Shown: in pieces, positions 26,401-34,783 of the stretch
How positions within the stretch are numbered: the first letter of the stretch is position 1
How the letters are laid out: each line of letters starts with the position of its first letter
Virus record (IMG/VR): IMGVR_UViG_3300045747_000527
Span: 62,001-126,000 of that record
DNA from: a virus
DNA: 64,000 bases
Direction: 5' to 3' (one strand)
Notes under the pieces: model-generated
Told to the model about the DNA's origin: nothing
The model's input: only the letters and a program-made list of their open reading frames with translations
Database searches by the model: none
Position numbers and translations under genes: made by a program

Positions 26401-27920
26401 TAAAAATCGGAGCAGCCCCCAATATGCACCTGGCCCGGCAGGACCTTGATCGCCGCCCTCTCATCAGAGAGAACAATGCCCGACGGAACACCAGAAATGG
26501 TGAGTTCCCGCCTACGAATTTCCCAGCTGAGCTTGGTTACCCAGTTGAGCGAATCTGCGGGAAGAGGGTAACTCCCATTTGCCGGGTCGTCCAAAACCAC
26601 CAGATCAGTAGTATTTCCGTCAAAGCTGACAATCTGACTCTTGCGAGTAGACCGGATCAACACCCACTTTATGTGCTGCTCACCCGCACCGTAGTACGCA
26701 GCAGAGGTTTGGGCATCTACTAGCTGGATATACCCGCCGACGACCTGTGAGATCTTCAGGGTCTTGACGCCGTTCTGCCCAGGAACACCCAAGATCGTTA
26801 TTACGCGACCTACGTCAGATGCATCAAAGACATTAGGACTTGGCACGAGCAGCCTGTCTCTGTGCACCACCTCAATGGACGCCTCGCCCCCACACACGAC
26901 CTCCGTGGTAAGCAGGTACAGCGGAGATTCTGCTGGTACTGGACCAGGGCTAAAACCCGGTGGGAGTACGGTGGCCACCTGAGCACCAAGCCGAGTAGTT
27001 GTGCTACCCCCAGCACCGTCGCTAAGAGGTATGCCGTCTACCCCCGACAAAATCACCTCTCCCAAATCTCCGCCCGTGAGCACATCCCGGTTCATCTCGG
27101 GGTCAGAGCACCCGATTACCTGCAGCTGTGTCAGTGCTGGAAACTCATCCCGGAGTCTTGCGCTCACACCCCGCGGAGTTACCAGGGAGCGTTCCGTAAT
27201 GCTCGCTGCTGTCCTGGCAATGAGATCCTCTGATGTCTCCGTGGGCAAACCACCAGTGAACCTGGTCACATTGGTCACCCGCACAGCCACGCTGATGTTC
27301 GTGACACCCACCAGATAGCCAACGTCGATGTTGTACTGATCTCCTGACTGCTCGGCGACAACATCTACGTCGAAGTAGAACAACGCCCCCGACTGGTTGA
27401 ACGCCATGTTCTCCGCAGAGATGCTCTGCTGCCGATCTGGGTAGAAGCGCAGGTTATCCGCGGTGTAGAACACGTTCCCCACGCTCACACGTACCGCTTG
27501 AGGCGCGTTGAAGTACAACCGGCCCTTACCTCGTGACAGGTCTCCGGTGTTCCGATTGACGAACAGGTTCGCCGCGAAGGCATCCACCTCACTATCCGCC
27601 AGCTGGTCTGGCGCGATAAGAGACTGGCCGTTCTTGATAAGCTGGAGCTCTCTGATCACAGGATCGAGCAGCACCTGCATCGGCTTGATGAGTAAGTCCC
27701 GAAGCCCTGTGCCCTCTTGCACGTTGGTGTCTGGGAACTCTTGAGCCATGCGCGAGTCAAGGAACTCCTCAACGGGCATTTCAAAGGGGTCGGGCTGATA
27801 GCGAACCACGGTAGGCTGCACAACCTGTGCATCCGCGGGAGAGCCTGAGGACAAGTCAATGGTAGGGTCGTAGACACGGAGTCTATCCTGCAGAAACTCT
27901 TCCAGTGTTGTGGTCGCCAT
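23424..27920 (-). CDS. Baseplate J-like (gp6-type) wedge protein
   Basis: 1498 residues from the ATG at 27920, with GGAG 10 bases upstream; a start 54 bases earlier lacks one. The segment of about residues 170-300 has the baseplate J pattern: VVAEQSGDQYNIDVG, a beta stretch, FTGGLPTETSEDLIARTAAS and SLVTPRGVSARLRDEFP, then a GCSDPEM loop. The protein is far longer than P2 gpJ (about 300 residues) and extends with repeated beta-rich domains. It builds the wedge ring that controls sheath contraction in contractile phages. It appears to have its own promoter just upstream. Confidence 0.85.
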   Translation of the reverse strand: MATTTLEEFLQDRLRVYDPTIDLSSGSPADAQVVQPTVVRYQPDPFEMPVEEFLDSRMAQEFPDTNVQEGTGLRDLLIKPMQVLLDPVIRELQLIKNGQSLIAPDQLADSEVDAFAANLFVNRNTGDLSRGKGRLYFNAPQAVRVSVGNVFYTADNLRFYPDRQQSISAENMAFNQSGALFYFDVDVVAEQSGDQYNIDVGYLVGVTNISVAVRVTNVTRFTGGLPTETSEDLIARTAASITERSLVTPRGVSARLRDEFPALTQLQVIGCSDPEMNRDVLTGGDLGEVILSGVDGIPLSDGAGGSTTTRLGAQVATVLPPGFSPGPVPAESPLYLLTTEVVCGGEASIEVVHRDRLLVPSPNVFDASDVGRVITILGVPGQNGVKTLKISQVVGGYIQLVDAQTSAAYYGAGEQHIKWVLIRSTRKSQIVSFDGNTTDLVVLDDPANGSYPLPADSLNWVTKLSWEIRRRELTISGVPSGIVLSDERAAIKVLPGQVHIGGCSDFYVRGQAADAASQVIADLEDENPLFRDGVNGRTISDQRDFFWDRPTPDVSDDSYWYGGMPTTVNFGAMGVEPGDSLIVETGPDAGTRTILRVGRSNAVEPLGSTDHGCLQVTPPFSSTQEFLRYKIVKTVTVNLRQPTLRKASGGDGSTAQSSNVFTTAGAVNFQNFGVAAGDRLRIADGVDAGDYSILRVAGTGSKNLELSAPLTTSAVGVGWEVLRVQAGLQFPLVQIRSVDLLDSSNQPTGHQVPYGVPVDIRSSSFSNLGTGVKCVTSHAIVGIIGRVPLEDVAYPLPTEAALYIYKDYSASPADNELPRVVPLGGVMNKDELVDAINSRLPGVASLFPLDGKHRLQLRSDFSWLHVSAAIPTGGSQYFGIDAMDDNRQIINVREPPAFSWLDPATWAETPEGARAALDAELDSVQIQGAGVAKNTYLKHVDTARLYVLDFDEDKKITRFPEPQYDVPVQVGTRSIGTARIYFKDPTSMEVLGGYRPALLNTADRPANCAAVRNFPSDPDVIQETEVKRTHFTATVNGVPLRFIPDPALSRVIIPDPTSKIPNNLRSTPDRAAGTGYGLVSAHSFNAQVVSSRTEELDFVTRRVRAGDQIDITYRPILATADFNLAGVVGKFMDIRLGGGPRKTLLFTDQVVNASSLVNFINEQLGSTIASIDDTGRLLLEADFSIEIPRVYSTDLLRYALWAVPYLGLPNYLGSTDGLSNAAVNAGSYTIKTTGLTRSMGDTMGLLLVPEDQAQITSEWNSQHFQIRRTGSQRTHVTAMQNQVESGLYYMDVQLLSDGAGDLYNIPDGTVLLATGYEADGYHLQVVDPNLSFSTEEDVNMVFSRQLLLNGETDDLGNAATLAGQNVQVNYDYSSLTESVQLFIGAELDRVVTASLLARHLFPSYLYFELVYQGGSSMEVVQADVDAYLAGLGPTDNAQASSIQKLAMRRGATFVQNPLVLVSLDTNASRVLSVVRSSNVISHGRLSTFFPGKVVVTRR

Positions 27921-27962
27921 TATGTGTTTGCTCCAGGTTCTTTGGGCAGGAGAATGGGGAAG

Positions 27963-27991
27963 ATTATACGCCACCAGCCACCCGGAGTGAA
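27963..27991 (-). promoter_or_regulatory. Sigma70-type promoter for the baseplate J gene
   Basis: On the minus strand a perfect TATAAT (27963-27968 on plus as ATTATA) is preceded by TTCACT (27986-27991) with a 17-base spacer. Four of six -35 bases match TTGACA. The start site would fall about 35 bases before the baseplate J ATG. It lies right after the lipoprotein moron, whose terminator would stop transcription from upstream late genes. Confidence 0.75.
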
Positions 27992-28066
27992 AGAACCGCT
28001 CTGTGACTCAGTGGGGCAAAATGAGGAGGCAAAATGGGTATAAGTACTATGAGGAAAGGAGATCAC

Positions 28067-28861
28067 ATGCGCTACATTACACTGATCATATTGGCCGCGG
28101 GGTGCTCTACTAACACCGCAGGCCTCCAAAACCGCACCACCCCAGGCGCCGATGCCGCCGCCGACATAGTCGTTCAGGTGGACACCCTGACCACCCAGTT
28201 AGCGGACGCCCATTTGGCGGACGCCCAGGTCACCATCCCTTGTGGCGGAGCCTGCGGCGTCGGCACAACCTGCGTGTCTGGCACCTGCCTCGCGACCAGC
28301 GGCCCAGAACCCCAGCAAGGTCCTGAACCCCAGATGGGACCTGAGCCACAGCAGGGGCCAGAGCCTCAGATGGGCCCCGAGCCGCGACAGTTGGTGGAGC
28401 CCCAGCCGCGACTCCCAGGACCCGAGCCCCAACAAGGGCCGGAACCTCAACAGGGCCCGGAACCACAGGGTCTGCTCCGCGAGGTAGGCCCCGAGCCCCG
28501 CCCTGATGGCGGAATGCCTGACACCTCCCCAGTTGGCTGCGGACACATTGGAGAGGCGTGCTGCGCACAGAGAACCTGCATCACAGGGTTCTGCACCAGC
28601 GGCAGCTGCGTGGGCCAGGACGCTGAAGTCGTCACCCCACCGGACACTACACCTGCTTGTGGCGGTGTCGGACAGCTCTGCTGCCTGACCCGAGCGCAAG
28701 CAGTCGCGATGGTGGCGCAAGGACAACCAGCAGACGTAATTCGGCAGTATGACTGCCCAACCAGCTACACGACCAGTGGCTGCTTCGACGTACAAAAGAC
28801 TGACGGCACCTGGGAAGGCCGCTGCCAGACGTGCAAGAACCTGAACAACTGTCCCTCCTAG
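28067..28861 (+). CDS. Cys-rich lipoprotein moron with PEPQ repeats
   Basis: Plus-strand gene inside the minus-strand late region. AAAGGAG lies 5 bases before the ATG at 28067 (264 residues); in-frame ATGs at 28034 (with AGGAGG) and 28049 are alternatives that lengthen the signal. MRYITLIILAAGC is a short lipoprotein signal with a LAAGC lipobox, so an outer- or inner-membrane anchor is expected. Next come a Cys cluster (CGGACGVGTTC), 11-12 GPEPQ-type repeats and a Cys-rich C-terminal half (GEACC...C, GFCTSGSC, GQLCC). Such Cys modules are common in secreted proteins of Myxococcota. Superinfection exclusion or host-surface modification are possible roles; none is shown. Confidence 0.82.
   Translation: MRYITLIILAAGCSTNTAGLQNRTTPGADAAADIVVQVDTLTTQLADAHLADAQVTIPCGGACGVGTTCVSGTCLATSGPEPQQGPEPQMGPEPQQGPEPQMGPEPRQLVEPQPRLPGPEPQQGPEPQQGPEPQGLLREVGPEPRPDGGMPDTSPVGCGHIGEACCAQRTCITGFCTSGSCVGQDAEVVTPPDTTPACGGVGQLCCLTRAQAVAMVAQGQPADVIRQYDCPTSYTTSGCFDVQKTDGTWEGRCQTCKNLNNCPS
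28301..28504 (+). repeat. GPEPQ tandem repeat region
   Basis: About eleven copies of a 12- to 18-base unit encode GPEPQ, GPEPQQ, GPEPQM or GPEPR, with one divergent insertion (LVEPQPRLP). This forms an extended, rigid linker between the N-terminal Cys cluster and the C-terminal Cys-rich part of the lipoprotein, likely lifting the latter away from the membrane. Confidence 0.9.
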
Positions 28862-28868
28862 TTACCTG

Positions 28869-28901
28869 AAAGGCGACCCTTCTGTGGTCGGGGTCGCCTT
28901 T
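28869..28901. terminator. Bidirectional intrinsic terminator between the moron and the late operon
   Basis: AAAGGCGACCC (28869-28879), an 11-base loop and GGGTCGCCTTT (28891-28901) form an 11-bp stem that has As on one side and Ts on the other, so it can end transcription from both directions. It lies 7 bases after the lipoprotein stop and 2 bases before the end of the convergent minus-strand gene. Confidence 0.9.
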
Positions 28902-28903
28902 CT

Positions 28904-29557
28904 CTAGCCCACACCCAAACTGGCGATTGCCGTCTTACCGGATTGCGCGATCAACTCTACTCGTACGTCCAGCCCCGTGTTTTCCGCGTCGTATCTGCAG
29001 CCCAGAAGGTTTGCGGCCATGAGCTTCTCATCACCGGAGAGTTGTGACTGTCGTGCTTGAACAGAGCGCATTTGATCTGCGGCGACATTCACCGCCCTGG
29101 TAACCACAGCTACTACGTTCGCTCCCACAGCTGAATCCGCATTCGTGCCCAGTGCCTCTAATGCTCCGCCTCCCAGGCTGGGCGAAAAAGCGTCGTAGTG
29201 TGGCGTGGTCAGTAAGAACTTGGTGTACGTCTGCATCAAGCAGATCAGACCAGTTGCTTTTTTCGTGTCCCTTCCCAAACGAAAGGTTACCTGGCTCTCT
29301 CTCACAAAACGGAACTCCGAGCTGATTACGGAGACAGACCGCACTGCCTGCGTAGCCAGGTCGATAGGTACCTGTGCGATGACCACGTTGGGGCTTGCGA
29401 TGACGAAGGATGGGCTCGACTCGTCGTTGATTACGACATCTACAGCTGTAGTGAAGTCGGGACCTGTGATACGCAAGGCCCGCGGGGCGTGGTCAGGGAC
29501 TTCGTCCACGCTGGTGAGTGTGAGCAAGTCGCTGAACTGAACGTACTGAATGTCCAT
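28904..29557 (-). CDS. Putative baseplate wedge protein (gp25-like position)
   Basis: 217 residues from the ATG at 29557, which overlaps the TGA of the previous gene (TGATG). It has a beta-rich N-terminal half and a segment GLICLMQTYTKFLLTTPHYD followed by GGGALEALG, which loosely resembles the helix-loop of gp25/GpW-type baseplate proteins, then a long helical region with QARQSQLSGDEKL. It stands directly before the J-like gene, the usual place of a wedge component. The assignment rests on order and weak similarity only. Confidence 0.6.
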   Translation of the reverse strand: MDIQYVQFSDLLTLTSVDEVPDHAPRALRITGPDFTTAVDVVINDESSPSFVIASPNVVIAQVPIDLATQAVRSVSVISSEFRFVRESQVTFRLGRDTKKATGLICLMQTYTKFLLTTPHYDAFSPSLGGGALEALGTNADSAVGANVVAVVTRAVNVAADQMRSVQARQSQLSGDEKLMAANLLGCRYDAENTGLDVRVELIAQSGKTAIASLGVG

Positions 29558-29889
29558 CAGGCATTCTCCGGTGGGTTTGCGTTGTCCTTGTTCGCGACAG
29601 CCTGGTCTGTGCCCCAAACCCACGCGGTAACCGGCGTATCCTTCACAACCTCCAAAGCCGATACCAAATTGCTGCGCACAGTCTCTATGCGAGCAAGCTT
29701 GCTCGGACGGGTGGTCACGACACCGGGAGTGCCTCGTATCTTCCCTATCGCAGCGTCCACAAGCTGCTCGTAAGTCGTCTGGCTGACTCGCTTCGTGTAC
29801 TGTGAGCCACGGACAAATCCGTAAGCATCCGAAATACTATCCCGGATACTGGCGATCAAAGCCTTCTGTTTCGTTGTCGTATCAGCCAC
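29557..29889 (-). CDS. Small structural protein, unknown function
   Basis: 110 residues starting with GTG and overlapping the preceding gene by 8 bases. It is mixed alpha/beta, with an N-terminal helix (TTTKQKALIASIRDSISDAY) and a Thr/Val-rich centre. No membrane segment and no recognised motif. The tight overlap with flanking baseplate genes suggests a baseplate subunit. Confidence 0.6.
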   Translation of the reverse strand: MADTTTKQKALIASIRDSISDAYGFVRGSQYTKRVSQTTYEQLVDAAIGKIRGTPGVVTTRPSKLARIETVRSNLVSALEVVKDTPVTAWVWGTDQAVANKDNANPPENA

Positions 29890-32800
29890 TGAGAGTCTTT
29901 CCCGTTACCTGGTCCGCCGCCGGGTCTACAGAGTCTATGGTAGCACCAGCCCCTATCAGGCTGACAGGGTCCTCGTTCGAGACATCCGCATAGTCATACG
30001 ACGCATCCGGAGAGTACGCCGTGGTTTGATGCGTTCGCACGATGTCCGCACTATCCGTGGTCTTAGAGATCGGCACATCACTCTGCACAACACTGCGGGC
30101 CGCTTTTAGCATTGCTGCGGAAGAGGAGGCATCGTCCTTGTCCATAGCCAGAAAACCGATCAAGTCTCCTGTGGACAAAGCCTTGTACGCCAAGTCAAAC
30201 CCGCGCTCCTGAAGCATACCTAAAGCAGCGTCTACGCGATCTACCTTATTAGCGATAACTGCAGAGCACACAACTATCGCGGCACGCACAACGGAGATAA
30301 AGGCAGTAACCGCGGCTCTGGCGTCGTTGATCTGACCTGTGGAGGGATTGGGGTTAGCCAACAACGGATTTAACACGCGGTCTAACTCTGCTGTGGAACC
30401 CGTCGAGTATGGCCTCGCCTGCGCCTGCTGCATGTATGCGTAGTACTGCGGATACGCCCTCTCGATGAAGTACTTGTACTCAAACGCCTCATAGCTGTAG
30501 ACCACCCAGCCCAGGTCTGGGCCCGTCATCGGACGCAGCGATATGCCTGGCAGATCTAGCGCCAGCACCTTGTTACCACTGCCCGGCGCGTCGGGTTCTG
30601 CGAAGATTCCAGCCACAGTAAAGAGGGTCACACCAGGCTGCCCCAAGTCGCTTGGGTCAGGCCGCCAGAGCAAGTCGCTCTTCTTCACTCCATACGTCGC
30701 CAGATTGACAGCCGCTTTGTAGAACTGCTCGCTTAGTTGCGCAGGTATGGCGGATGAGGTAGGAAAAAACAGAACCCCGTTCGTAGACCCATAGAAGGTG
30801 CCAGCAAGCCCGAGGCTACCTGCGGCAGAGCCAGAAATCACCAGCTGAGACGTCAGTACCCCAGGTGTGCTCCACGCAGTACTTGTGATCTGAAGAGTAT
30901 CCTTCTCAATAGCGTAAGCAGTAGGCGCTTGTGCGCTATCTAGCGGGAAAGGCGCGTCCACACGCATGTGCACCGAGGCGCTATCGTGCGAAAGCATAGA
31001 GGACATTCGGCACACGCCATCGTTGTACCCAGTCTTGATGTGCACCGACAGAACGTCTGTGCCCGTGGCGTAGTTCTGGATGAACGCGGCCGGAATGTCC
31101 GCTGCAGGAAAACTAACGGAATCGGCGCCTAATACCGTGCAGGCAAGACCGGTAACGTCCAGTAGATCTCCGTTCGTCGTGGTGACCCCTCTACTCACGG
31201 AAGCCACCACATTCAGAGCTCTGAAGACAGGGTCCGCGTTCAAGAACTCCGCTAGCTGCTGGGCTGTGATGGGAGCTGTCTGCCCAATTTGACCGTCCTG
31301 AAAGCCGAGCAAAGCGTAGCACCTGGATAGCTCTTCTCGCGTATGGCCTGCATAGCCTCCTCCCACCAACGGGAGTGACATCTTAAACTTGAGCTGGCCG
31401 TTGCGTTGGAGAGAAATGCGTTTGTCATCTGTGTGTGCAGTCGCGACGAATTCTCCGTCAGAGAATGCGCTCGTGATTGCCACTGCTACGTCCGCAGTAG
31501 ATAGCGTTCCAGCGGGCAGCTCTACCAATCGATCTCCGTTGATGAGTAGCATCCGGTTGTAATCTGTGCCCGCGGCGTAAGCCAGACTTCCTTCGAAGCC
31601 CAGAACAGATCCAAGGGTACGCACTATGATTCCCGCCGTGGAACCTTGCTGCACAGTAGTGAGTACAATGTTCCCGGAACCACCGGCCACGACAGTCAGC
31701 ACACTAGAGAGGCCGGAGATAGCAAGGATGTCTGAGATCACGTCACCTGTGCCTCGGGTTCCTGCTGTAAGCAGCCCTGAGTACACAACACCATCCACGA
31801 TCACAGTGAAGACATTACCCGGACTATCGGGAATAACGAAGGGACCAGAGCTGCTGCCAGCTAAGGTCGCGGCAGTCGTATTTACGAACGTGTATTCAGT
31901 GGTCCCTCCACCGCTCAAAACTGTGGGCCAAACCACGGTAGGCAGGCTAAACACAGCAGCGGGTTGGCCATTGGCGGCTACAGCAAGTTGATCATTGGCA
32001 CTTGTAATCTTCCAGGGGCCGGCGATCTTCCCAACCGCAGTAGCATCCTGTGGGATAAACGGGTGGTTGACGTCATCGTAATAGCTGACCGGCAGGTTCT
32101 TGAAGAGAGCCAGACCAGATCCTGGCGTTGCGTCTACCTTCGGCAAACTAGGGTCTGCTAAAAGGCGCACCCCACTGACCGTGGCCTTCGCTGCAGCCAG
32201 CTGAAGGTACGCCACTCGTGCCTGCGAGACCTTGTACGCGTCTGTCGTGCCGGCATCCTCAAACATGCTCTGCATGTCGGTCAGGCTCTGCCGTGCCTGC
32301 GTCACCGTAGTCATCGCCGCGGCTTTCCTAAGTTCGAGCTCAAGAAAGTTAGCCAGGTAGATACCCAATCCCTGTATCCGCTGAAAGGTCGCAGGATAAG
32401 CGGTCCTGAGGGAGAGCAGCTGTCGGTAGACCGTTTGCACCGCCTCGGGGTGAGACCTGTGCACCACCGCGACTGAACCTGGAAGAATGATATTCGGGGC
32501 CAGAGACACATCACGGAAGGAATCCACGGCTCGGATAAACCGGTCGTAAGAAGCCCGCTGAACTGCTGCGTCCTTTGATAAGATCGCGTCTATCTCGATG
32601 AGCGCGCCAGCAGCGTCTCCCAGCAACGTCGTATGCGTGATCGACCTAGTGATCCCTGCAATCTCACTCACCGCTACCAATAGATCTTGCGCGGAGTTCA
32701 TCACCGCAACAAGATCATCCAGGATACTACTAGCGTCGAGGTACAGCAGGTAAAATATAGCGTTGGGATCGCTCACCAACGTCGTAGTCACCAGATCTAC

Positions 32801-32932
32801 TGCCTCCTGGAACTTAGCCGCAATGTCTACGGGTCCCAGTGAATCTACGGCGGTTGTCCCGCTTCCCTGAACCAGCGCAGCTGCGGCTGCAGTGACTTCA
32901 GCATTGCTGTACCCAGTAACTGAGCTAGCCAT
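29882..32932 (-). CDS. Large virion protein, helical ends and beta-rich centre
   Basis: 1016 residues; the ATG overlaps the preceding stop by 8 bases. Residues 1-260 are mostly helical (FQEAVDLVTTTL, SSILDDLVAVMNSAQDLL), the centre (about 300-720) is beta-rich with Gly/Thr repeats, and the C-terminal quarter is helical again, including an Ala-rich coil. This layout resembles a baseplate or tail-tip structural protein. No family recognised. Confidence 0.7.
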   Translation of the reverse strand: MASSVTGYSNAEVTAAAAALVQGSGTTAVDSLGPVDIAAKFQEAVDLVTTTLVSDPNAIFYLLYLDASSILDDLVAVMNSAQDLLVAVSEIAGITRSITHTTLLGDAAGALIEIDAILSKDAAVQRASYDRFIRAVDSFRDVSLAPNIILPGSVAVVHRSHPEAVQTVYRQLLSLRTAYPATFQRIQGLGIYLANFLELELRKAAAMTTVTQARQSLTDMQSMFEDAGTTDAYKVSQARVAYLQLAAAKATVSGVRLLADPSLPKVDATPGSGLALFKNLPVSYYDDVNHPFIPQDATAVGKIAGPWKITSANDQLAVAANGQPAAVFSLPTVVWPTVLSGGGTTEYTFVNTTAATLAGSSSGPFVIPDSPGNVFTVIVDGVVYSGLLTAGTRGTGDVISDILAISGLSSVLTVVAGGSGNIVLTTVQQGSTAGIIVRTLGSVLGFEGSLAYAAGTDYNRMLLINGDRLVELPAGTLSTADVAVAITSAFSDGEFVATAHTDDKRISLQRNGQLKFKMSLPLVGGGYAGHTREELSRCYALLGFQDGQIGQTAPITAQQLAEFLNADPVFRALNVVASVSRGVTTTNGDLLDVTGLACTVLGADSVSFPAADIPAAFIQNYATGTDVLSVHIKTGYNDGVCRMSSMLSHDSASVHMRVDAPFPLDSAQAPTAYAIEKDTLQITSTAWSTPGVLTSQLVISGSAAGSLGLAGTFYGSTNGVLFFPTSSAIPAQLSEQFYKAAVNLATYGVKKSDLLWRPDPSDLGQPGVTLFTVAGIFAEPDAPGSGNKVLALDLPGISLRPMTGPDLGWVVYSYEAFEYKYFIERAYPQYYAYMQQAQARPYSTGSTAELDRVLNPLLANPNPSTGQINDARAAVTAFISVVRAAIVVCSAVIANKVDRVDAALGMLQERGFDLAYKALSTGDLIGFLAMDKDDASSSAAMLKAARSVVQSDVPISKTTDSADIVRTHQTTAYSPDASYDYADVSNEDPVSLIGAGATIDSVDPAADQVTGKTLSG

Positions 32933-33365
32933 TGAACATATCGTACTGGCGTACGTCCCGCTTCTTCAGCTTCATGATCTTCTGGCGCATCAGCCTAGGA
33001 TCTTGCTGAAGATGCCAGCATAAACTGCGGAATGACATCAATTGATCAAACAGCCGCAGCTGGGCTTGCTGAGTCTGGGTGGCTGTCTTCTTGCCCTTGG
33101 TTTTGTACTCGCCGAAGAGCCTCGCTGCCGAGTCATCGTCGTCAGAAAATACCCAGTCTTTAGCCTCTCGGTACAGCCGCCTCGCTTCAGGACGACGGTC
33201 TCGCTTGTACTGGGCGATGTCGAAGGCCGCTCTCCGCAGCACAGTCGCCAGAAGCATCTTTTCTGCGTAAGACTGCGGTAAGATCTCACGGACAATCAGA
33301 AGCGAGGGCTCCAACTGGAACCTCTGCATCGCGGTGGCAACACTTGAGTCGTGTACAGCTCTCAT
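32925..33365 (-). CDS. Basic helical protein, unknown function
   Basis: 146 residues, ATGA overlap with its upstream neighbour. It is rich in Arg, Lys, Gln and Leu and likely all-helical (YREAKDWVFSDDDD in the middle; QKIMKLKKRDVRQYD at the end). No cysteine pattern or membrane segment. The high basic content could allow DNA or scaffold binding. It lies within the baseplate block. Confidence 0.6.
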   Translation of the reverse strand: MRAVHDSSVATAMQRFQLEPSLLIVREILPQSYAEKMLLATVLRRAAFDIAQYKRDRRPEARRLYREAKDWVFSDDDDSAARLFGEYKTKGKKTATQTQQAQLRLFDQLMSFRSLCWHLQQDPRLMRQKIMKLKKRDVRQYDMFNG

Positions 33366-34321
33366 GTGACTGTAATTGTGATCGGCTGACCTGTGATAGG
33401 CTGGTACGGAATCTTCACGAGGCTCCCATCTGTCCGCGACACACGCAGCTGCGTCGTGCCAGGACTTATGCCCACCAAGAACACCTGCGTAGCGGAAGTG
33501 CTGACCCCAGCAATGCTCGGGTCGTCCACGGAGTAGACAACGTCGCTGACCGCAGACCCTGTCAGAATACTACCGTCCGAAGCAGCCACCACTGGCGTCA
33601 GGACTGCCTGCTCTAGAGGAGCCACTGTAACTGAAGGTGCCCCAAAGGCTACTGAAGCTACCACGGGGAACAGCAGATCTGGAAGATTGGCTGAGTTCAG
33701 GTTCGGTACCTTAACTATCCTCGGGAAAGTGATGCCGCTCGTACCCTCCAAATCCTCCTTCGCCTCCACCCCAGGAACCCAGGCTGTGTAGATACCGTTC
33801 CTGTACAGATCAATCTCTATGTACCCACTTTGATCAGTAGTCGCGCTGGCCTCACTGCTCATGACGGCGTTGCTGTCCACCACCACGGGAGAAAAGGTAT
33901 TGATGAAACTGACGGTAAGCCCTGGCAACGGCCGCCCAGAGATATCCAGAAAGAAACCGCTGCAGCGGCACAGCCGCGGGTTCGTAGCGGTAGGCCGGGT
34001 GAACGTCTCTCCCATCACGTCAAACGCATTGGGGAGAGTGAGCACAGGGCTGATGACTGAAATTTGCTGGGGACTCTTGCTGCTGTCACCCAAAGACCCA
34101 TCGAAGGCTACCCCCGGCTTTGACATCCGAATGGTGTACGGAATCGGCGGCGTGTCTCCAGCCAGTGTCACATCCGCCACAGCGTCCGGGCCCACCGCCG
34201 CAGTTACCTGCTGGGTGACCAGCGAGGTGCCCGTGATGTCAAACACGCGCACCAGCACGCCCACCAGTGGCAGGTTGTTTTCATCTACAGCATAGATCTT
34301 AACTGTTTCTGGGGACGACAT
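33362..34321 (-). CDS. Ig-like/carboxypeptidase-regulatory-like virion protein
   Basis: 319 residues. The N-terminal 90 residues start VKIYAVDENNLPLVGVLVRVFD, the pattern of CarboxypepD_reg or CNA-B-like beta sandwiches (NxxP-hxGh-hV); a second such unit starts at GFFLDISGRPLPGLTVSFI. The C-terminal 80 residues (LTPVVAASDGSILTG, then ISPGTTQLRVS) resemble a BIG2-type bacterial Ig fold. Such domains decorate phage tails and capsids. The gene overlaps its upstream neighbour by 23 bases. Confidence 0.7.
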   Translation of the reverse strand: MSSPETVKIYAVDENNLPLVGVLVRVFDITGTSLVTQQVTAAVGPDAVADVTLAGDTPPIPYTIRMSKPGVAFDGSLGDSSKSPQQISVISPVLTLPNAFDVMGETFTRPTATNPRLCRCSGFFLDISGRPLPGLTVSFINTFSPVVVDSNAVMSSEASATTDQSGYIEIDLYRNGIYTAWVPGVEAKEDLEGTSGITFPRIVKVPNLNSANLPDLLFPVVASVAFGAPSVTVAPLEQAVLTPVVAASDGSILTGSAVSDVVYSVDDPSIAGVSTSATQVFLVGISPGTTQLRVSRTDGSLVKIPYQPITGQPITITVT

Positions 34322-34775
34322 GACCTACCTTCTCAAAGCCAAGGCTCTCCGCCAGCGGACGGACCTTCTTGTCAAACCTCTCCAGCTTTTCAGCCGGCGA
34401 TAAAGAGTATCCGCTCTTCTTTCCGCGAAGTCCACGCCTGCTGATGAGCTGCACCGTGGTTGCTACCCTGCCTGGGTCCACCAGCAACTTGCGCTCCGCT
34501 GCCCGCATCAGCTCAGGATTGGCATGCATGGCGTCGATCACAGTGGGCTTGCCAGACTTCTCAGCATCCTGCATGGCACGACCCCAATCGATCTTTACAC
34601 GGTCAGCCTGCCTCTCAGACGGTACTGCGTAGTCGTCTGAGTGGATGACGTGGAACTTGTCCGCGGGAAAATGCTTGCGGACGTAAGTGGTCTTACCAGA
34701 GCCGGAGGCACCCGTTACGTACGCGTGGACCGCGGCGACCTTCTCGTATGGAACCAGCTGCCCAACCCTGGACAT
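34299..34775 (-). CDS. P-loop kinase (zeta-toxin or polynucleotide-kinase type)
   Basis: 158 residues. Walker A is VTGASGSGKTTYVRKHF (about residues 20-35), then VIHSDDYAVP resembling the DxD of nucleotide/sugar kinases and zeta toxins, and VIDAMHANPEL with the R-rich lid LISRRGLRGKKSGY. It would phosphorylate a small molecule or nucleic acid end. It is unusual among virion genes. The N-terminal peptide VGQLVPYEKVAAV is shared in altered form with the InPase-like protein. Confidence 0.78.
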   Translation of the reverse strand: MSRVGQLVPYEKVAAVHAYVTGASGSGKTTYVRKHFPADKFHVIHSDDYAVPSERQADRVKIDWGRAMQDAEKSGKPTVIDAMHANPELMRAAERKLLVDPGRVATTVQLISRRGLRGKKSGYSLSPAEKLERFDKKVRPLAESLGFEKVGHVVPRNS

Positions 34776-34783
34776 ACGCAGCC

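Noticed and set aside
28301-28504. Short direct repeats as a CRISPR array
   Set aside because: The repeats are coding, in frame and too short, with no spacers.
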